Assembly: GCF_014636935.1 (NCBI RefSeq)
Contig: NZ_BMES01000001.1
Coordinates: forward strand, 434,001-498,000
Reading direction: 5' to 3'
Source: Alsobacter metallidurans
GTDB taxonomy: Bacteria; Pseudomonadota; Alphaproteobacteria; Rhizobiales; Beijerinckiaceae
Length of the DNA stretch: 64,000 nt
The notes under the pieces: model-generated
What the model was told of the DNA's origin: nothing
Database searches by the model: none
What the model saw: the letters and a program-made list of their open reading frames with translations, nothing else
Made by a program: the position numbers and the translations under genes
In this document: positions 19,804-29,481 of the stretch, piece by piece
How the letters are laid out: every line of letters starts with the position of its first letter
Numbering within the stretch: position 1 is the stretch's first letter

Positions 19804-20697
19804 TCAGACGGCCGCGAGCCGGCGCAGGCCGGCCACCACGGCGTCCTCGGGGTCGATGAGCCGGCAGGCGCGGCCACGGCTGGCCAGCGCCTCCGTGTAG
19901 GACTGGGCGAACACCCCGTCCGCCACCAGGGCGATGGCGGCCGCGGCGCCCGCGCCCGCCAGCCCGGCGTCGATCTCGGTCCCGATCAGCAGGCCGGAGA
20001 GGTAGGGCCCCACCTGCGCGGGCGGCAACTCGCCCATCAGCACCAGCGTGCGGGCCGAGAACGCCACATGCGTGAGCCCGCCGGGGCGGCGCGCGGCGTC
20101 CAGGCCTCGCGCGAAGCCCGCCGGGTCTGCCGGCTCCTCGGCGAGCTTGCCCAGGATGGTGTGGTCCTTCAGGGCGCCGAAGAAGTCGCCCGTCATGAAG
20201 GTCGAGAAGCCGGCGATCCGTCCCGCCTCGATGCGGGCCCACTTGGAATGCGTGCCCGGCATTACGACGAGCCCGTCGGACACGCCGCAGCCCGCGATCT
20301 TGGTTTCCTCGCCGCGCATCACGTCCGGCGCGCCGGCGGCGTCGCGGGCCGTGAGCCCCGGCACGATGGCGGCGCGGCGCCCGCCGCCGGCGTCCACGGC
20401 CGCGAAGCCGCCCGCCAGCGCGTCGATCGCCACCGGGCAGCGGAGATAGGGCGCCTCGACCCAGCCGTTGCGGCTGCCCACCATGCCGGCCATCACCACC
20501 GGCGCGTCGGGCCAGCGGTCGAGCCAGGCCCCGACGTGGCGGCGGAACACCGCCGGGAAGCCGCCCGGCGGCACCGCCATGATGCCGTCGTCGCCGGTGA
20601 CGCGGTCCAGCACCGCGCCGGAGCCGTCCACCAGCCAGGCCCGCAGCCGGGTCGTGCCCCAGTCCACGGCGATCATCGCTGGATCCTGCGCGCTCAT
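19804..20697 (-). CDS. dgoK: 2-dehydro-3-deoxygalactonokinase
   Basis: The 297-residue kinase phosphorylates 2-keto-3-deoxygalactonate, the step before DgoA. The N-terminal ATPase motif IAVDWGTTRLRAWLVDG and the segment VVMPGTHSKWARIE are diagnostic of the DgoK family. A galactonate dehydratase is not in the window, so the start of the pathway must be encoded elsewhere. It is flanked by glk 67 bases upstream and dgoA 22 bases downstream, all on the minus strand. Confidence 0.93.
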   Translation of the reverse strand: MSAQDPAMIAVDWGTTRLRAWLVDGSGAVLDRVTGDDGIMAVPPGGFPAVFRRHVGAWLDRWPDAPVVMAGMVGSRNGWVEAPYLRCPVAIDALAGGFAAVDAGGGRRAAIVPGLTARDAAGAPDVMRGEETKIAGCGVSDGLVVMPGTHSKWARIEAGRIAGFSTFMTGDFFGALKDHTILGKLAEEPADPAGFARGLDAARRPGGLTHVAFSARTLVLMGELPPAQVGPYLSGLLIGTEIDAGLAGAGAAAAIALVADGVFAQSYTEALASRGRACRLIDPEDAVVAGLRRLAAV

Positions 20698-20764
20698 GCT
20701 GATTGTTCCGGCTTTCGTCGACGGGCGGACCCTATTGGGTTTTTGCGCGCTTTCAAGCCGCCCG

Positions 20765-21799
20765 TCAGGCGCTCCACAGCCGCCGGTCGTAGTCCACCGC
20801 GTAGCGCTCGGGATGCGACGCGATCGCGGCCATGCCGTGCAGCACGGCGTCGGGCGAGGTCACCATCCGGGTGGCGATGCGCCTGGGCAGGCTCTCCACC
20901 GGCTCCTTGCGCTCGAAAGCGGCCCGGAACGCGGCCGGGTCGAGCAGCGGCCGAATGCGCGGCAGGATGCCGCCCGCCAGCGTCACCCCGCCCGTGCCGC
21001 CGAACACGATCGCCATGTCGCCCGCGAAGCGCGCCAGCAGGCGGATAAACATTCGCACGGTGTCCGCCTCGACGCTCGCGTGTTCGGCCAGCGCGCCGTC
21101 CACGATCGCGACGCCGTCGAGCCCGTCCGGCGCGGACGAGCCGGCGGCCGCCAGCCGGGCGTGATGCAGCGCCACGAGGCCGGGGCCGGACAGGACGGCC
21201 TCGGCGGTGAGCCGGCCTTCAACCCGCCGCACATGCACAAACACGCGCTCCTCCTCGGCGTCGAACGGCGCGAAATCCACGTGGCCGCCCTCGCTGGGCA
21301 GCGGCGCGAAGCGTCCCGCCACCTCCACGAGCGCGCCGACGCCAAGCCCCGTCCCGGGCCCGAGCACCACGCGCGGCCCGGCGCCCGGCGCCACGGTTCC
21401 GATCGACTCGACGACGCCGTCCGGCAAGGCCGGCAGGGCAAGCGCCTGCGCCTCGAAATCATTCAGCAGCAGGCCCTCGACGGCGCCGCCGAGACGCACG
21501 ATCTCGGGACCGTCGATCACCCAATCCGCGTTGGTGAGCGCGCAGACCCGGTCGTTCACCGGCCCGGCCCCGCACAGGATGGCGGAACGCGGCTTGCGGG
21601 CGGCCGGCGCGGTCGCTGCTGCGAGCGCCAGTGAGACGGTGGGGAAATCCGCCGTGCGGAAGCGGCCGAGCATGGTCAACGGCCCGTCCGGCTCCTCCTG
21701 AAGGGCGAAGCGGGCGTTGGTGCCGCCGATGTCGCCGACGATCACCGGAAACGGAAAAACGGTAGGGGAGAAGCTCGACACGGGCGATCCTGGTTCCAC
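20765..21799 (-). CDS. glk: Glucokinase
   Basis: The 344-residue protein belongs to the bacterial glucokinase (Glk) family. VGDIGGTNARFAL near the N-terminus is the phosphate-binding loop, LNDFEAQALALP holds the conserved N-D-F region, and GPGTGLGVGAL and PSEGGHVDFAPFDAEE are family signatures. It forms glucose 6-phosphate in the cytosol. It is the first gene of the operon with the two galactonate genes and ribokinase. About 240 bases with no recognisable gene separate it from the divergent fumarase, so the promoters of both probably lie there. Confidence 0.92.
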   Translation of the reverse strand: MEPGSPVSSFSPTVFPFPVIVGDIGGTNARFALQEEPDGPLTMLGRFRTADFPTVSLALAAATAPAARKPRSAILCGAGPVNDRVCALTNADWVIDGPEIVRLGGAVEGLLLNDFEAQALALPALPDGVVESIGTVAPGAGPRVVLGPGTGLGVGALVEVAGRFAPLPSEGGHVDFAPFDAEEERVFVHVRRVEGRLTAEAVLSGPGLVALHHARLAAAGSSAPDGLDGVAIVDGALAEHASVEADTVRMFIRLLARFAGDMAIVFGGTGGVTLAGGILPRIRPLLDPAAFRAAFERKEPVESLPRRIATRMVTSPDAVLHGMAAIASHPERYAVDYDRRLWSA

Positions 21800-22042
21800 G
21801 CGCCGCCATCTCGCCGGGGGCGCTTGCGGCTGTCAACGCGGGAAGCCTTCGGTGGATGCGAGCGTTCGTTCTTCCCCCGAAAGAAGCGACGCGTGCTTAC
21901 CCCGGAAGAAGGGACCCGCGACTTTCGCCATTCACGAGGCAAGCACCACAACCCAGGCCTAGACCATTTTCGGCCTGCCTCCCGGCGCGAAATCGGCTAA
22001 AAGCGCGCCGAACCTTCATCCAAACGCCCAGCGGGAGCCGCC

Positions 22043-23659
22043 ATGTCCAGCGCCGCCTCGAGCCTCTTTCCGATGGCCCAGGATTCCACCCCCTATCGCA
22101 AGCTCGACGTGCCGGGCGTTTCGGTGGAAACGGTCGGCGGGCGCGAGTTCATCAACGTCTCGGCCGACGCCATCCGGGCCCTCGCCAAGCAGGCGCTGAT
22201 CGACATCAACCACCTGTTGCGCCCCGGCCACCTCGCCCAACTGGCCAAGATCCTCCAGGACCCCGAGGCGACCTCCAACGACAAGTTCGTCGCCTATGAC
22301 CTGCTGAAAAACGCCAACATCGCGGCCGGCGGCATTCTGCCCATGTGCCAGGACACCGGCACCGCCATCGTGATGGGCAAGAAGGGCCGCTTCATCTGGA
22401 CCGACGGGACGGACGAAGACGCTCTCTCGGATGGCATCCGGGATGCCTATTTCGAGAAGAACCTGCGCTATTCGCAGCTCGCCCCGATTTCGATGTTCGA
22501 GGAAAAGAACACCCGCAACAACCTGCCGGCGCAGATCGACATCTACGCTGAGGGCGACGACGCCTACAAGTTCCTGTTCGTCGCCAAGGGCGGCGGCTCG
22601 GCCAACAAGACCTTCCTGTACCAGGCGACGCCCTCGCTCCTCACGAAGGATCGCATGATGGCGTTCCTGAAGGAGAAGATCCTGACGCTCGGCACGGCCG
22701 CCTGTCCGCCCTATCATCTCGCCATCGTGATCGGCGGCACATCGGCCGAGCTCGTGATGAAGACCGTGAAGCTCGCGTCCACGCGCTATCTCGACGACCT
22801 GCCCACGCAGGGCTCGGAAGCCGGTCATGCGTTCCGGGATCTCGAGATGGAAGCCGAGGTGCACAAGCTCACCCAGCAGCTCGGGGTCGGCGCCCAGTTC
22901 GGCGGCAAGTATTTCTGCCACGACGTGCGCGTCATCCGCCTGCCGCGCCATGGCGCGTCCATGCCGATCGGGCTCGGCGTGTCCTGCTCGGCCGACCGGC
23001 AGGCCAAGGCCAAGATCACGCGCGACGGCGTGTTCCTGGAGGCGCTGGAGACGCATCCGGCGCAGTACCTGCCCGAGGTGGACGAAAGCACGCTCGGCGG
23101 GGCAGTGGTGCAGATCGATCTCAACCGCCCGATGTCGGAAATCCGCGCGGCGCTGAGCCAGCATCCGATCCGCACCCGCGTGTCGCTCACCGGGCCCATT
23201 GTTGTGGCTCGCGACCTCGCGCACGCCAAGATCCGCGAGCTGCTGGACAGCGGCAAGCCGATGCCCGACTACATGCGCAACCACCCGGTCTACTACGCCG
23301 GCCCCGCCAAGACGCCGGAGGGCATGCCGTCCGGCTCCTTCGGGCCGACCACGGCGGGCCGCATGGATTCCTATGTGGACCAGTTCCAGGCGGCCGGCGG
23401 CAGCTTCGTGATGCTCGCCAAGGGCAACCGCTCCAAGGAGGTCCGCGACGCGTGCCAGAAGCACGGCGGGTTCTACCTCGGCTCCATTGGCGGCCCGGCG
23501 GCGCGCCTGGCGCAGGACTGCATCAAGAAGGTCGAGGTTCTGGAATATCCCGAGCTCGGCATGGAGGCGATCTGGCGCATCGAGGTGGAGAACTTCCCGG
23601 CCTTCATCGTGGTTGACGACAAGGGCAACGACTTCTTCAAGGAGCTGAACCTCGGATGA
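22043..23659 (+). CDS. fumA: Fumarate hydratase, class I (iron-sulfur)
   Basis: The 538-residue enzyme converts fumarate and malate in the TCA cycle using an oxygen-sensitive [4Fe-4S] cluster. Likely ligand cysteines are in [21 protein letters not shown] and [10 protein letters not shown]. The C-terminal beta domain includes [14 protein letters not shown] and [14 protein letters not shown]- and C-terminal domains are fused in one chain, as in E. coli FumA. Purine-rich GGGAGCCGCC lies just before the ATG. A small secreted protein gene overlaps its stop by 4 bases. Confidence 0.95.
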   Translation: MSSAASSLFPMAQDSTPYRKLDVPGVSVETVGGREFINVSADAIRALAKQALIDINHLLRPGHLAQLAKILQDPEATSNDKFVAYDLLKNANIAAGGILPMCQDTGTAIVMGKKGRFIWTDGTDEDALSDGIRDAYFEKNLRYSQLAPISMFEEKNTRNNLPAQIDIYAEGDDAYKFLFVAKGGGSANKTFLYQATPSLLTKDRMMAFLKEKILTLGTAACPPYHLAIVIGGTSAELVMKTVKLASTRYLDDLPTQGSEAGHAFRDLEMEAEVHKLTQQLGVGAQFGGKYFCHDVRVIRLPRHGASMPIGLGVSCSADRQAKAKITRDGVFLEALETHPAQYLPEVDESTLGGAVVQIDLNRPMSEIRAALSQHPIRTRVSLTGPIVVARDLAHAKIRELLDSGKPMPDYMRNHPVYYAGPAKTPEGMPSGSFGPTTAGRMDSYVDQFQAAGGSFVMLAKGNRSKEVRDACQKHGGFYLGSIGGPAARLAQDCIKKVEVLEYPELGMEAIWRIEVENFPAFIVVDDKGNDFFKELNLG

Positions 23660-23991
23660 GCCTGCGCGTCCTCGCATTGGCCGGCGCCTGCGTGGCCATC
23701 CTGGCTGCGCCCGCCCGTGCGGCGGGGCCGAACTCCCCCGAGTGCAAGCGCGACCTGCTGGTCGCCGACAGCCTCGTGCGCACCAGCCGCGACCGCCTCG
23801 TGGCGGCGTCGGGCGCGCCGCTGGCGAACCAGTGCGCGGTCTGGCGCGAGCACGTCAACGCCGCCCGCCAGGCCAACGCCATCCAGGGCCGCTGCCAGAC
23901 CGGCATCGGCAAGTCCGTGATCCAGGCCGAACTGGTGAACACCGCGACCGAGTTCGAGGCCCAGATCAAGGCCCGCTGCAAGGGGCTTTGA
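23656..23991 (+). CDS. Small secreted protein, unknown function
   Basis: The 111-residue protein has a clear signal peptide ([20 protein letters not shown]) and a mature part of about 88 residues rich in Ala and Arg. The three cysteines in the mature part are in PECKRDL, NQCAVWR and IQGRCQTG; a fourth is at ARCKGL. This spacing suggests periplasmic disulfides. The ATG overlaps the fumarase stop (ATGA), so translation is coupled and the arrangement is probably genuine. I recognise no named family. Confidence 0.7.
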   Translation: MSLRVLALAGACVAILAAPARAAGPNSPECKRDLLVADSLVRTSRDRLVAASGAPLANQCAVWREHVNAARQANAIQGRCQTGIGKSVIQAELVNTATEFEAQIKARCKGL

Positions 23992-24038
23992 CGGAGCTGA
24001 AGGTCGTTTTGTTCGCCTCAAAGCCCGTGACACCCTCC

Positions 24039-24147
24039 CGTCATTGCGAGGAGCGAAGCGACGCGGCAATCCAGTCGCCGGGCGAAAGGCTTCTCGCCCA
24101 CTGACCCAGCACCAGCTGGATTGCTTCGCTTCGCTCGCAATGACGGG
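24039..24147. repeat. Family A palindromic repeat, long variant
   Basis: The outer arms CGTCATTGCGAGGAGCGAAG and CTTCGCTCGCAATGACGGG are inverted. The centre carries an extra pair around CCGGGCGAAAGGCTTCTCGCC. Confidence 0.85.
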
Positions 24148-24206
24148 GAGGGGTGGCTCTGAATGGGCGCGCATTCCTTGTCCCGGGGGAGAAGAGCGCG
24201 CGCGAA

Positions 24207-25403
24207 CTAAACCCCGCTCGCCCGCAGTCGGCGCGTCGACCAGAACAGCGCCAAGGCGAGCAATCCCAGCGTCGCCACCGCGAAGGGAAGCGGCCAGGCG
24301 CGGCCGCCGAGCGCGAGCCCGAGCGCGGCGCCCACCACAGCGGCGGATGTCATCTGGATCAGGCCGAGAAAGGACGAGGCCGCGCCGGCGCGGTCCGGGT
24401 AGGGCTGCATGGCGGCCGCCATGGCCTGCGGCATCACGAGTCCCACGCCGCAGCAATACAGCGCCATCGGGATCGTGATCGCGAGCGAACTCGCGACGCC
24501 GGCCGCCACCAGGGCGGCCATAATGACGCCGCCCGCCGACAGGCAGGCGACGCCGATCCCGATCACGCCGTCGAGCCCGCGCGCGCCGACGAGGCGGCGC
24601 GCCAGGATGGTTCCGGCGATGAAGCCCAGCACGGGCCCGGCGAAGGACAGCGAATAAGCGATCTCGCCCAGCCCATAGGAGCCCTGGAGCACAAAGGACG
24701 AGCCCGAGATGAACGAGAACAGCCCCCCATACGCGAGCGAACTCAGCCCCACATAGACCCGATAGCCGCGATGGCCGAGCAGCGTGAAGAAGCCGCGCAG
24801 GATGCCCACCGGCGACAGCGACGCCTGGCTGCGGGCGCGCAGCGTCTCGGGCAACAGGAAAACCACCGCGCCCACCAGCGCCACGCCGCCCAGCAGCGCC
24901 ACGATGAAGCTGGCGCGCCAGCCGAAGCTGGTCTGCAGCACGCCGCCGAGCAGCGGCGCCAGCGCCGGCACGAGCCCCATCACGGTGCCCATGCGGGCGA
25001 GCTCGCGCCCGGCGCGCGGCCCTTCATACAGGTCGCGCACCACCGCGCGGGCGAGAACGATGGGACCGGACGCCCCGAAGGCCTGGAGGAAGCGGGCGGC
25101 GGTCAGCATCTCGATGGATGTCGAAAACGCGCAGGCGGCCGTGGCGACGAGGTAGATGGCCAAACCGGCGAGCAGCACCGGGCGTCGGCCGAACCGATCC
25201 GAGAAGGGCCCGTACACCACCTGCCCGGCCGCGAAGCCGAGCAGAAAGAACGACAACGTCAGCTGCGTCTGCGCCGTGGTGGCGGCCAGCTTCACGGAGA
25301 TGTCCGGCAGCGACGGCAGGTACATGTCGGTGGAGAGCGGCCCGAGAGCCGTCAGCAGGCCGAGAAGGGCGGTCAGCGCGAAGGTGTCCGGGCGAAGGCG
25401 CAT
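24207..25403 (-). CDS. Bcr/CflA family multidrug efflux MFS transporter
   Basis: The 398-residue, 12-helix inner-membrane transporter opens with LGLLTALGPLSTDMYLPSLP, the signature of the Bcr/CflA drug:H+ antiporter group. The loop GPFSDRFGRRPVLLAG follows helix 2, and RFLQAFGASGPIVLARAVVR is typical of helices 4-5. Known members export bicyclomycin, chloramphenicol or similar drugs; the substrate here is unknown. Long open frame exists upstream, but ATG 25403 gives the normal family N-terminus. It is flanked on both sides by family A repeats. Confidence 0.9.
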   Translation of the reverse strand: MRLRPDTFALTALLGLLTALGPLSTDMYLPSLPDISVKLAATTAQTQLTLSFFLLGFAAGQVVYGPFSDRFGRRPVLLAGLAIYLVATAACAFSTSIEMLTAARFLQAFGASGPIVLARAVVRDLYEGPRAGRELARMGTVMGLVPALAPLLGGVLQTSFGWRASFIVALLGGVALVGAVVFLLPETLRARSQASLSPVGILRGFFTLLGHRGYRVYVGLSSLAYGGLFSFISGSSFVLQGSYGLGEIAYSLSFAGPVLGFIAGTILARRLVGARGLDGVIGIGVACLSAGGVIMAALVAAGVASSLAITIPMALYCCGVGLVMPQAMAAAMQPYPDRAGAASSFLGLIQMTSAAVVGAALGLALGGRAWPLPFAVATLGLLALALFWSTRRLRASGV

Positions 25404-25487
25404 GGGGGCTCGCTGGTGGGTGGCGACGCTTATGAAGGAACCCCGAAGCGCTTTCACGCTGTTTCTGCGGTCTGGAGGCCACCCTCC

Positions 25488-25589
25488 CGTCATTGCGAGC
25501 GCAGCGAAGCAATCCAGGCGCCGGGCCAGGTCCCGCGCAATGGCCCGGCGCCTGGATTGCCGCGTCGCTTCGCTCCTCGCAATGACGGG
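25488..25589. repeat. Family A palindromic repeat, near-perfect
   Basis: The arms CGTCATTGCGAGCGCAGCGA and TCGCTCCTCGCAATGACGGG are inverted and are extended by CCACCCTCC on the left and GGAGGGTGG on the right. The centre has its own stem, CAGGCGCCGGGCC with GGCCCGGCGCCTG. The full RNA would form a very long hairpin. Confidence 0.9.
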
Positions 25590-25618
25590 AGGGTGGCCCC
25601 TGCGGCTCGTGAACGCCG

Positions 25619-26374
25619 CTACCTGAACCGGTGCAGCCCCGCCCCGTGACGTTTCAGCCAGGCTTCGGCGTCGTCGGTGCGTTGGCAGAGGCGGTGGACG
25701 ATGCGCCAGAAGCGCGCGGAGTGGTTCATCTCGCGCAGGTGCGAGACCTCGTGGGCGGCGAGATAGTCCAGCACGAAGGGCGGCGCGAAGATGAGCCGCC
25801 AGGAGAAGTTGAGCCGCCCGGTGGACGAGCACGAGCCCCAGCGGCTGCGGGTGTCGCGCAGCGTGATCTTGCCGGGCTTCACGCCCAGCGCGGTCGCATG
25901 GAGCGCCACCGCGGCCTCGAGGTCCTTCTTGGCCTCGCGCTTCAGGAAATCCAGCACGCGGCGATGGGCGTGCTCGGCCGCGCCCGCGACCACCAGCAGG
26001 GGAGGGCCGTCCGCGCCCTGCTCGATCCAGGCCGTGCCGCGCGCGGCTGGGCGATGCACGATACGGTGGTCGAGCCCGCGGAAAGGCACGATCGCGCCCG
26101 GGACCAGCGGCGCCTCGTCCGGCAGGCGCGCGATGCGGGCCGCGATCCAGCCGCCATGGCGCGAGGCGAAGTCGACGGCGGTGTGAAGATCGGCGCGGGC
26201 CGGCAGGCTCAGCACCACGCCGCCCGTGGCGGCGCTGACGCGCAGCGTGAAGCGGCGCGCGGCCGGGACGCGCCGCACCGCGACGCGAAACACGTCGCCG
26301 TTGTGGCGCACCTCGATATGGGAGGGGTCCATCTGCCGCGCCGGGGGGCGGGCGACTCGCAGGCCGAGAATCAT
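25619..26374 (-). CDS. YgjP/DUF45-like zinc metallopeptidase family protein
   Basis: The 251-residue protein has a C-terminal metallopeptidase-like domain with AAHEVSHLREMNHSARFW, giving the HExxH zinc motif and a following His. TRSRWGSCSSTGRLNFSWRL is the family's most conserved segment. Members (YgjP, DUF45/SprT-like, M48-related) are predicted cytosolic metalloproteases, and none of the close relatives has a well-established substrate. It lies 82 bases downstream of phaZ on the same strand, with a perfect hairpin between them. Confidence 0.85.
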   Translation of the reverse strand: MILGLRVARPPARQMDPSHIEVRHNGDVFRVAVRRVPAARRFTLRVSAATGGVVLSLPARADLHTAVDFASRHGGWIAARIARLPDEAPLVPGAIVPFRGLDHRIVHRPAARGTAWIEQGADGPPLLVVAGAAEHAHRRVLDFLKREAKKDLEAAVALHATALGVKPGKITLRDTRSRWGSCSSTGRLNFSWRLIFAPPFVLDYLAAHEVSHLREMNHSARFWRIVHRLCQRTDDAEAWLKRHGAGLHRFR

Positions 26375-26416
26375 CCCGCCAGCGTGCTTGAGCGCGGGCG
26401 GGTTGTCACGCGCCGC

Positions 26417-26440
26417 GCCTGCGGCGTCGACGCCGCAGGC
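26417..26440. terminator. Hairpin between phaZ and the YgjP-like gene
   Basis: GCCTGCGGCG and CGCCGCAGGC form a perfect 10-bp stem around TCGA. No U-run follows, so it may be a weak terminator, an mRNA 3' stabiliser or simply a structured spacer. Confidence 0.5.
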
Positions 26441-26456
26441 CCGTCTTCGGCGGGCG

Positions 26457-27773
26457 TTACTCCGCCGCCGCCACGCGGGCCGTCTTGCCGCCCCGGATGG
26501 AGGTCAGCGAAGCCTTGCCCTGCTGCTTGCGGAAGCGCTGCTCGCAGTTCTGGATGAAGTCGGCGATGCGCGGCGCGATCTCGGCCCGGAAGCGCGAGCC
26601 GTTGAACACGCCGTAGTGGCCGACGCGCGGCTGGACGTAATGGGCGCGCAGCTCGTCCGGAATGTTGGTGCACAGGTGGTGCGCCGCCTCCGTCTGGCCG
26701 ACGCCCGAGATGTCGTCCTTCTCGCCTTCCACGGTCATCAGGCCGCAACGCTTGACCTTGGTGAGATCCACCGGGAACTCGCGATGCATCATCTCGCCCT
26801 TGGGCAGGGCGTGGCGCACGAACACGGTGTCCACCGTCTGCAGGTAGAACTCGGCCGTGAGGTCCATCACGGCGAGGTACTCGTCATAGAAGTCGCGATG
26901 CTTCTCGGCGGAATCGCCGTCGCCGTCCACGAGATGCTTGAACATCTCGCCGTGCGCCTCGAGATGGCGATCGATGTTCATCGCCATGAAGCCCGAGAGC
27001 TGCAGGAAGCCCGGATACACGTCGCGCATGAAGCCGGGGTTCGGGAACGGCACCTTGAAGATGCAGTTGCGGCGGAACCATTCAATGCCGCGGCGCTCGG
27101 CCAGCAGGTTCACCTCGGTGCGGCTCACGCGCGTGTCGATGGGGCCGCCCATCAGCGTCATGGAGAGCGGCGCCTTGGGGTCGCCCTCGGCCTCCATGCG
27201 GGCAATGGCGGCGATCACCGGAACGGAAGGCTGGCACACCCCCATGACGTGCACGTCCGGCCCGAGCTGGTGCAGCATCGAGATGATGTAGTCGATGTAG
27301 TCGTCGAGATCGAAGCGGCCTTCGCTGAGCGGCACCGTGCGGGCGTCGATCCAGTCGGTGATGAACACCTCGTGCGACGGCAGGAACGCCTCGACCGTGC
27401 CGCGCAGCAGCGTGGCGTAATGGCCCGACATCGGGGCCACGATCAGCAGCTTCGGATGATTGGGCCGGCGAGCGCCCAGCGCGCGATCGAAATGGATGAT
27501 GTTGCAGAAGGGCTTCTGCCAGACGACCCGCTCGTTCACGGCCACGCGCTCGCCGCCCACCAGCGTGGTGTCGAGCCCGAAGATCGGCTTGCCGTAGCGA
27601 CGCGTGGTGCGTTCGAAGAGCTCGCAGGCAGCCGCCACCGAGCGGCCCACCGGCGTCTTGGACACCGGATTGAGCGGGTTGTTGTAGAAGATCCGCGTGG
27701 AATCGGCGAGCGCGCGGGCCGGTCCGAGCATGGCGTGGGCTGCTTCGTACCACATGTAATAGGGAAGCTGCAT
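26457..27773 (-). CDS. phaZ: Intracellular polyhydroxyalkanoate depolymerase
   Basis: The 438-residue protein begins MQLPYYMWYEAAHAML and matches the intracellular PHB depolymerase (PhaZ) family that mobilises stored polyhydroxybutyrate granules. GVCQPSVPVIAAIA contains the nucleophile Cys in the place of the usual lipase Ser, a trait of this family. YGVFNGSRFR near the C-terminus carries the typical end motif, and the catalytic His is probably in VGHYGVF. GAGGGAG precedes the ATG. The gene is divergent from regB/regA, sharing a 282-base control region. Confidence 0.94.
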   Translation of the reverse strand: MQLPYYMWYEAAHAMLGPARALADSTRIFYNNPLNPVSKTPVGRSVAAACELFERTTRRYGKPIFGLDTTLVGGERVAVNERVVWQKPFCNIIHFDRALGARRPNHPKLLIVAPMSGHYATLLRGTVEAFLPSHEVFITDWIDARTVPLSEGRFDLDDYIDYIISMLHQLGPDVHVMGVCQPSVPVIAAIARMEAEGDPKAPLSMTLMGGPIDTRVSRTEVNLLAERRGIEWFRRNCIFKVPFPNPGFMRDVYPGFLQLSGFMAMNIDRHLEAHGEMFKHLVDGDGDSAEKHRDFYDEYLAVMDLTAEFYLQTVDTVFVRHALPKGEMMHREFPVDLTKVKRCGLMTVEGEKDDISGVGQTEAAHHLCTNIPDELRAHYVQPRVGHYGVFNGSRFRAEIAPRIADFIQNCEQRFRKQQGKASLTSIRGGKTARVAAAE

Positions 27774-27912
27774 GGCTGTACTCCCTCGCCGAACCGCGCC
27801 CGCAACGCCCGGCGTGAGGGCGATGCTGCATTGCGGCAAACCCTGACCTTACCGATCAGGTTTTGAGAAACAATTAGCCGAAGGTGAAACCCACCGCGGC
27901 TTTCGGCGGCCT

Positions 27913-27955
27913 GTGACGCAAAAGTGACGATTTGCGGCACATCTCACAACCGCAA
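27913..27955. promoter_or_regulatory. Direct and inverted repeats in the phaZ-regB intergenic region
   Basis: GTGACG occurs twice exactly 11 bases apart (27913-27918 and 27924-27929). An inverted pair TTGCGG (27932-27937) and CCGCAA (27950-27955) with a 12-base spacer follows. One-turn spacing suits a dimeric regulator bound on one face of the helix. RegA autoregulation is one possibility, but this is inference. Confidence 0.35.
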
Positions 27956-28055
27956 GCAACGCGGGAGGGTTCCCGCACTGCACAATTCTGCGTCACGGGC
28001 GCACCGTGGGCCGCGCCCGCCTTCACCTGAGCGCGCCGGGCCCTACATTCCCCCC

Positions 28056-29408
28056 ATGCCCGATCTGGGAGACATCGATCTGCGGCGCAGCGCGCTGGCG
28101 ACGAGCGGCAGCCGCCTGCGGCTGGACACGCTCGTGCGGCTGCGCTGGCTCGCCATGGTCGGGCAGGTCGGCGCCATCGCGGTGGTGGCGTGGTGGCTCG
28201 CCTACCCGATGGAGTTCGAGGCCTGCCTCACCGTGATCGCCGTCTCGGTGGCGCTCAATTTGGGCCTGCGCTTCAGCTTTCCGGTCAGCTACCGCCTCAG
28301 CGACGGCGCCGCGACCGCGCTGCTGGCCTACGATATTCTCCAGCTCGCGGCGCTGCTCTACCTCACGGGCGGATTGCAGAACCCGTTCTCGATGCTGGTG
28401 CTCGCGCCCGTGATGATCTCGGCCGCGTCCCTGCCGCCGCGCCGCACCTTCGGGCTGGGCGTGCTGGCGATCGCGGCCTCGACGGTGCTCCTGTTCGCCT
28501 ATCATCCGCTGCCCTGGGCGACGGGCGAGGAGCTGCACTTCCCGCTCACCTACCGCTCCGGCATCTGGTGCGCGATCCTCCTTGGTCTCGCCTTCATCGG
28601 CGTTTATGCATGGCGGGTGACCGAGGAGGCCCGGCAGCTTGCATATGCGCTGGCCGCCACCGAGCTGGTCCTGGCGCGCGAGCAGCATCTGTCCCAACTC
28701 GACGGCCTGGCCGCGGCGGCGGCTCACGAACTCGGGACGCCGCTCGCCACCATCGCGCTCGTCGCCAAGGAGCTCGACCGCATCGGCCCGAAGGAAGGTC
28801 CGATCGCGGAGGATATCGCGCTTCTGCTCGAGCAGGTGGCGCGCTGCCGCGGCATCCTGGGGAAGCTCACCTCGCTGGGCGAGGAAGAGGGCCCGCTCGG
28901 GACCATGCGGCTCAGCCATCTCATCGAGGAAATCGCCGGGCCCCAGCGGCCCTTCGATCTCGCCATCGACGTGGAAACGCGCGGCGCCGGCCCCGAGCCG
29001 GTCTGCCGTCGCAACCCGGGTCTTCTCTACGGGCTCGGCAACCTCGTTGAGAACGCCGTCGACTTCGCGCGCGACCGGGTCCGGATCACCGCGCGCTGGG
29101 ACGACGACGCCGTTGCGGTCACGATCCGGGACGACGGTCCCGGCTTCGCGTCCGATGTGCTTGGCCGCCTGGGCGAGCCCTACGTCACCACGCGCGGCGG
29201 CGCGCGAGCGGCGGAGGAGAACTCCGGCGGCATGGGCCTGGGCCTCTTCATCGCCAAGACGCTGCTGGAACGCTCCGGCGCGACCCTGTCGATGCGCAAC
29301 GCCCTCGTCCCCGAAACGGGCGCCATGGTGACGGTCACCTGGCCCCGCCTTGCTTTCGAGCGCGGCCTGGTCGCAGAGCCCCCGGCCGAACCTGCTTTTC
29401 CGCTCTGA
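28056..29408 (+). CDS. regB: Redox-sensing histidine kinase RegB/PrrB/ActS
   Basis: The 450-residue membrane kinase has about six N-terminal helices (residues 30-185) containing the ubiquinone-binding heptapeptide GGLQNPF at 105-111. The H-box AAAAHELGTPLATI places the phosphorylated His at 224. Cys264 in VARCRGIL matches the redox-active Cys265 of Rhodobacter RegB. The ATPase domain has LVENAVDFA (N-box) and GMGLGLFIAKTLL (G2 box). All sensing residues of the family are kept. It should phosphorylate RegA, encoded just downstream. The start is fixed by MPDLGDID; the upstream bases show no strong ribosome site. Confidence 0.94.
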   Translation: MPDLGDIDLRRSALATSGSRLRLDTLVRLRWLAMVGQVGAIAVVAWWLAYPMEFEACLTVIAVSVALNLGLRFSFPVSYRLSDGAATALLAYDILQLAALLYLTGGLQNPFSMLVLAPVMISAASLPPRRTFGLGVLAIAASTVLLFAYHPLPWATGEELHFPLTYRSGIWCAILLGLAFIGVYAWRVTEEARQLAYALAATELVLAREQHLSQLDGLAAAAAHELGTPLATIALVAKELDRIGPKEGPIAEDIALLLEQVARCRGILGKLTSLGEEEGPLGTMRLSHLIEEIAGPQRPFDLAIDVETRGAGPEPVCRRNPGLLYGLGNLVENAVDFARDRVRITARWDDDAVAVTIRDDGPGFASDVLGRLGEPYVTTRGGARAAEENSGGMGLGLFIAKTLLERSGATLSMRNALVPETGAMVTVTWPRLAFERGLVAEPPAEPAFPL

Positions 29409-29481
29409 ACTCCGGGTCCCGCGCCGCGGAGTGAACCAAACGGTTTGCGGTGCGTAGACTCTCGTGGAGGCTGTGGAATCC

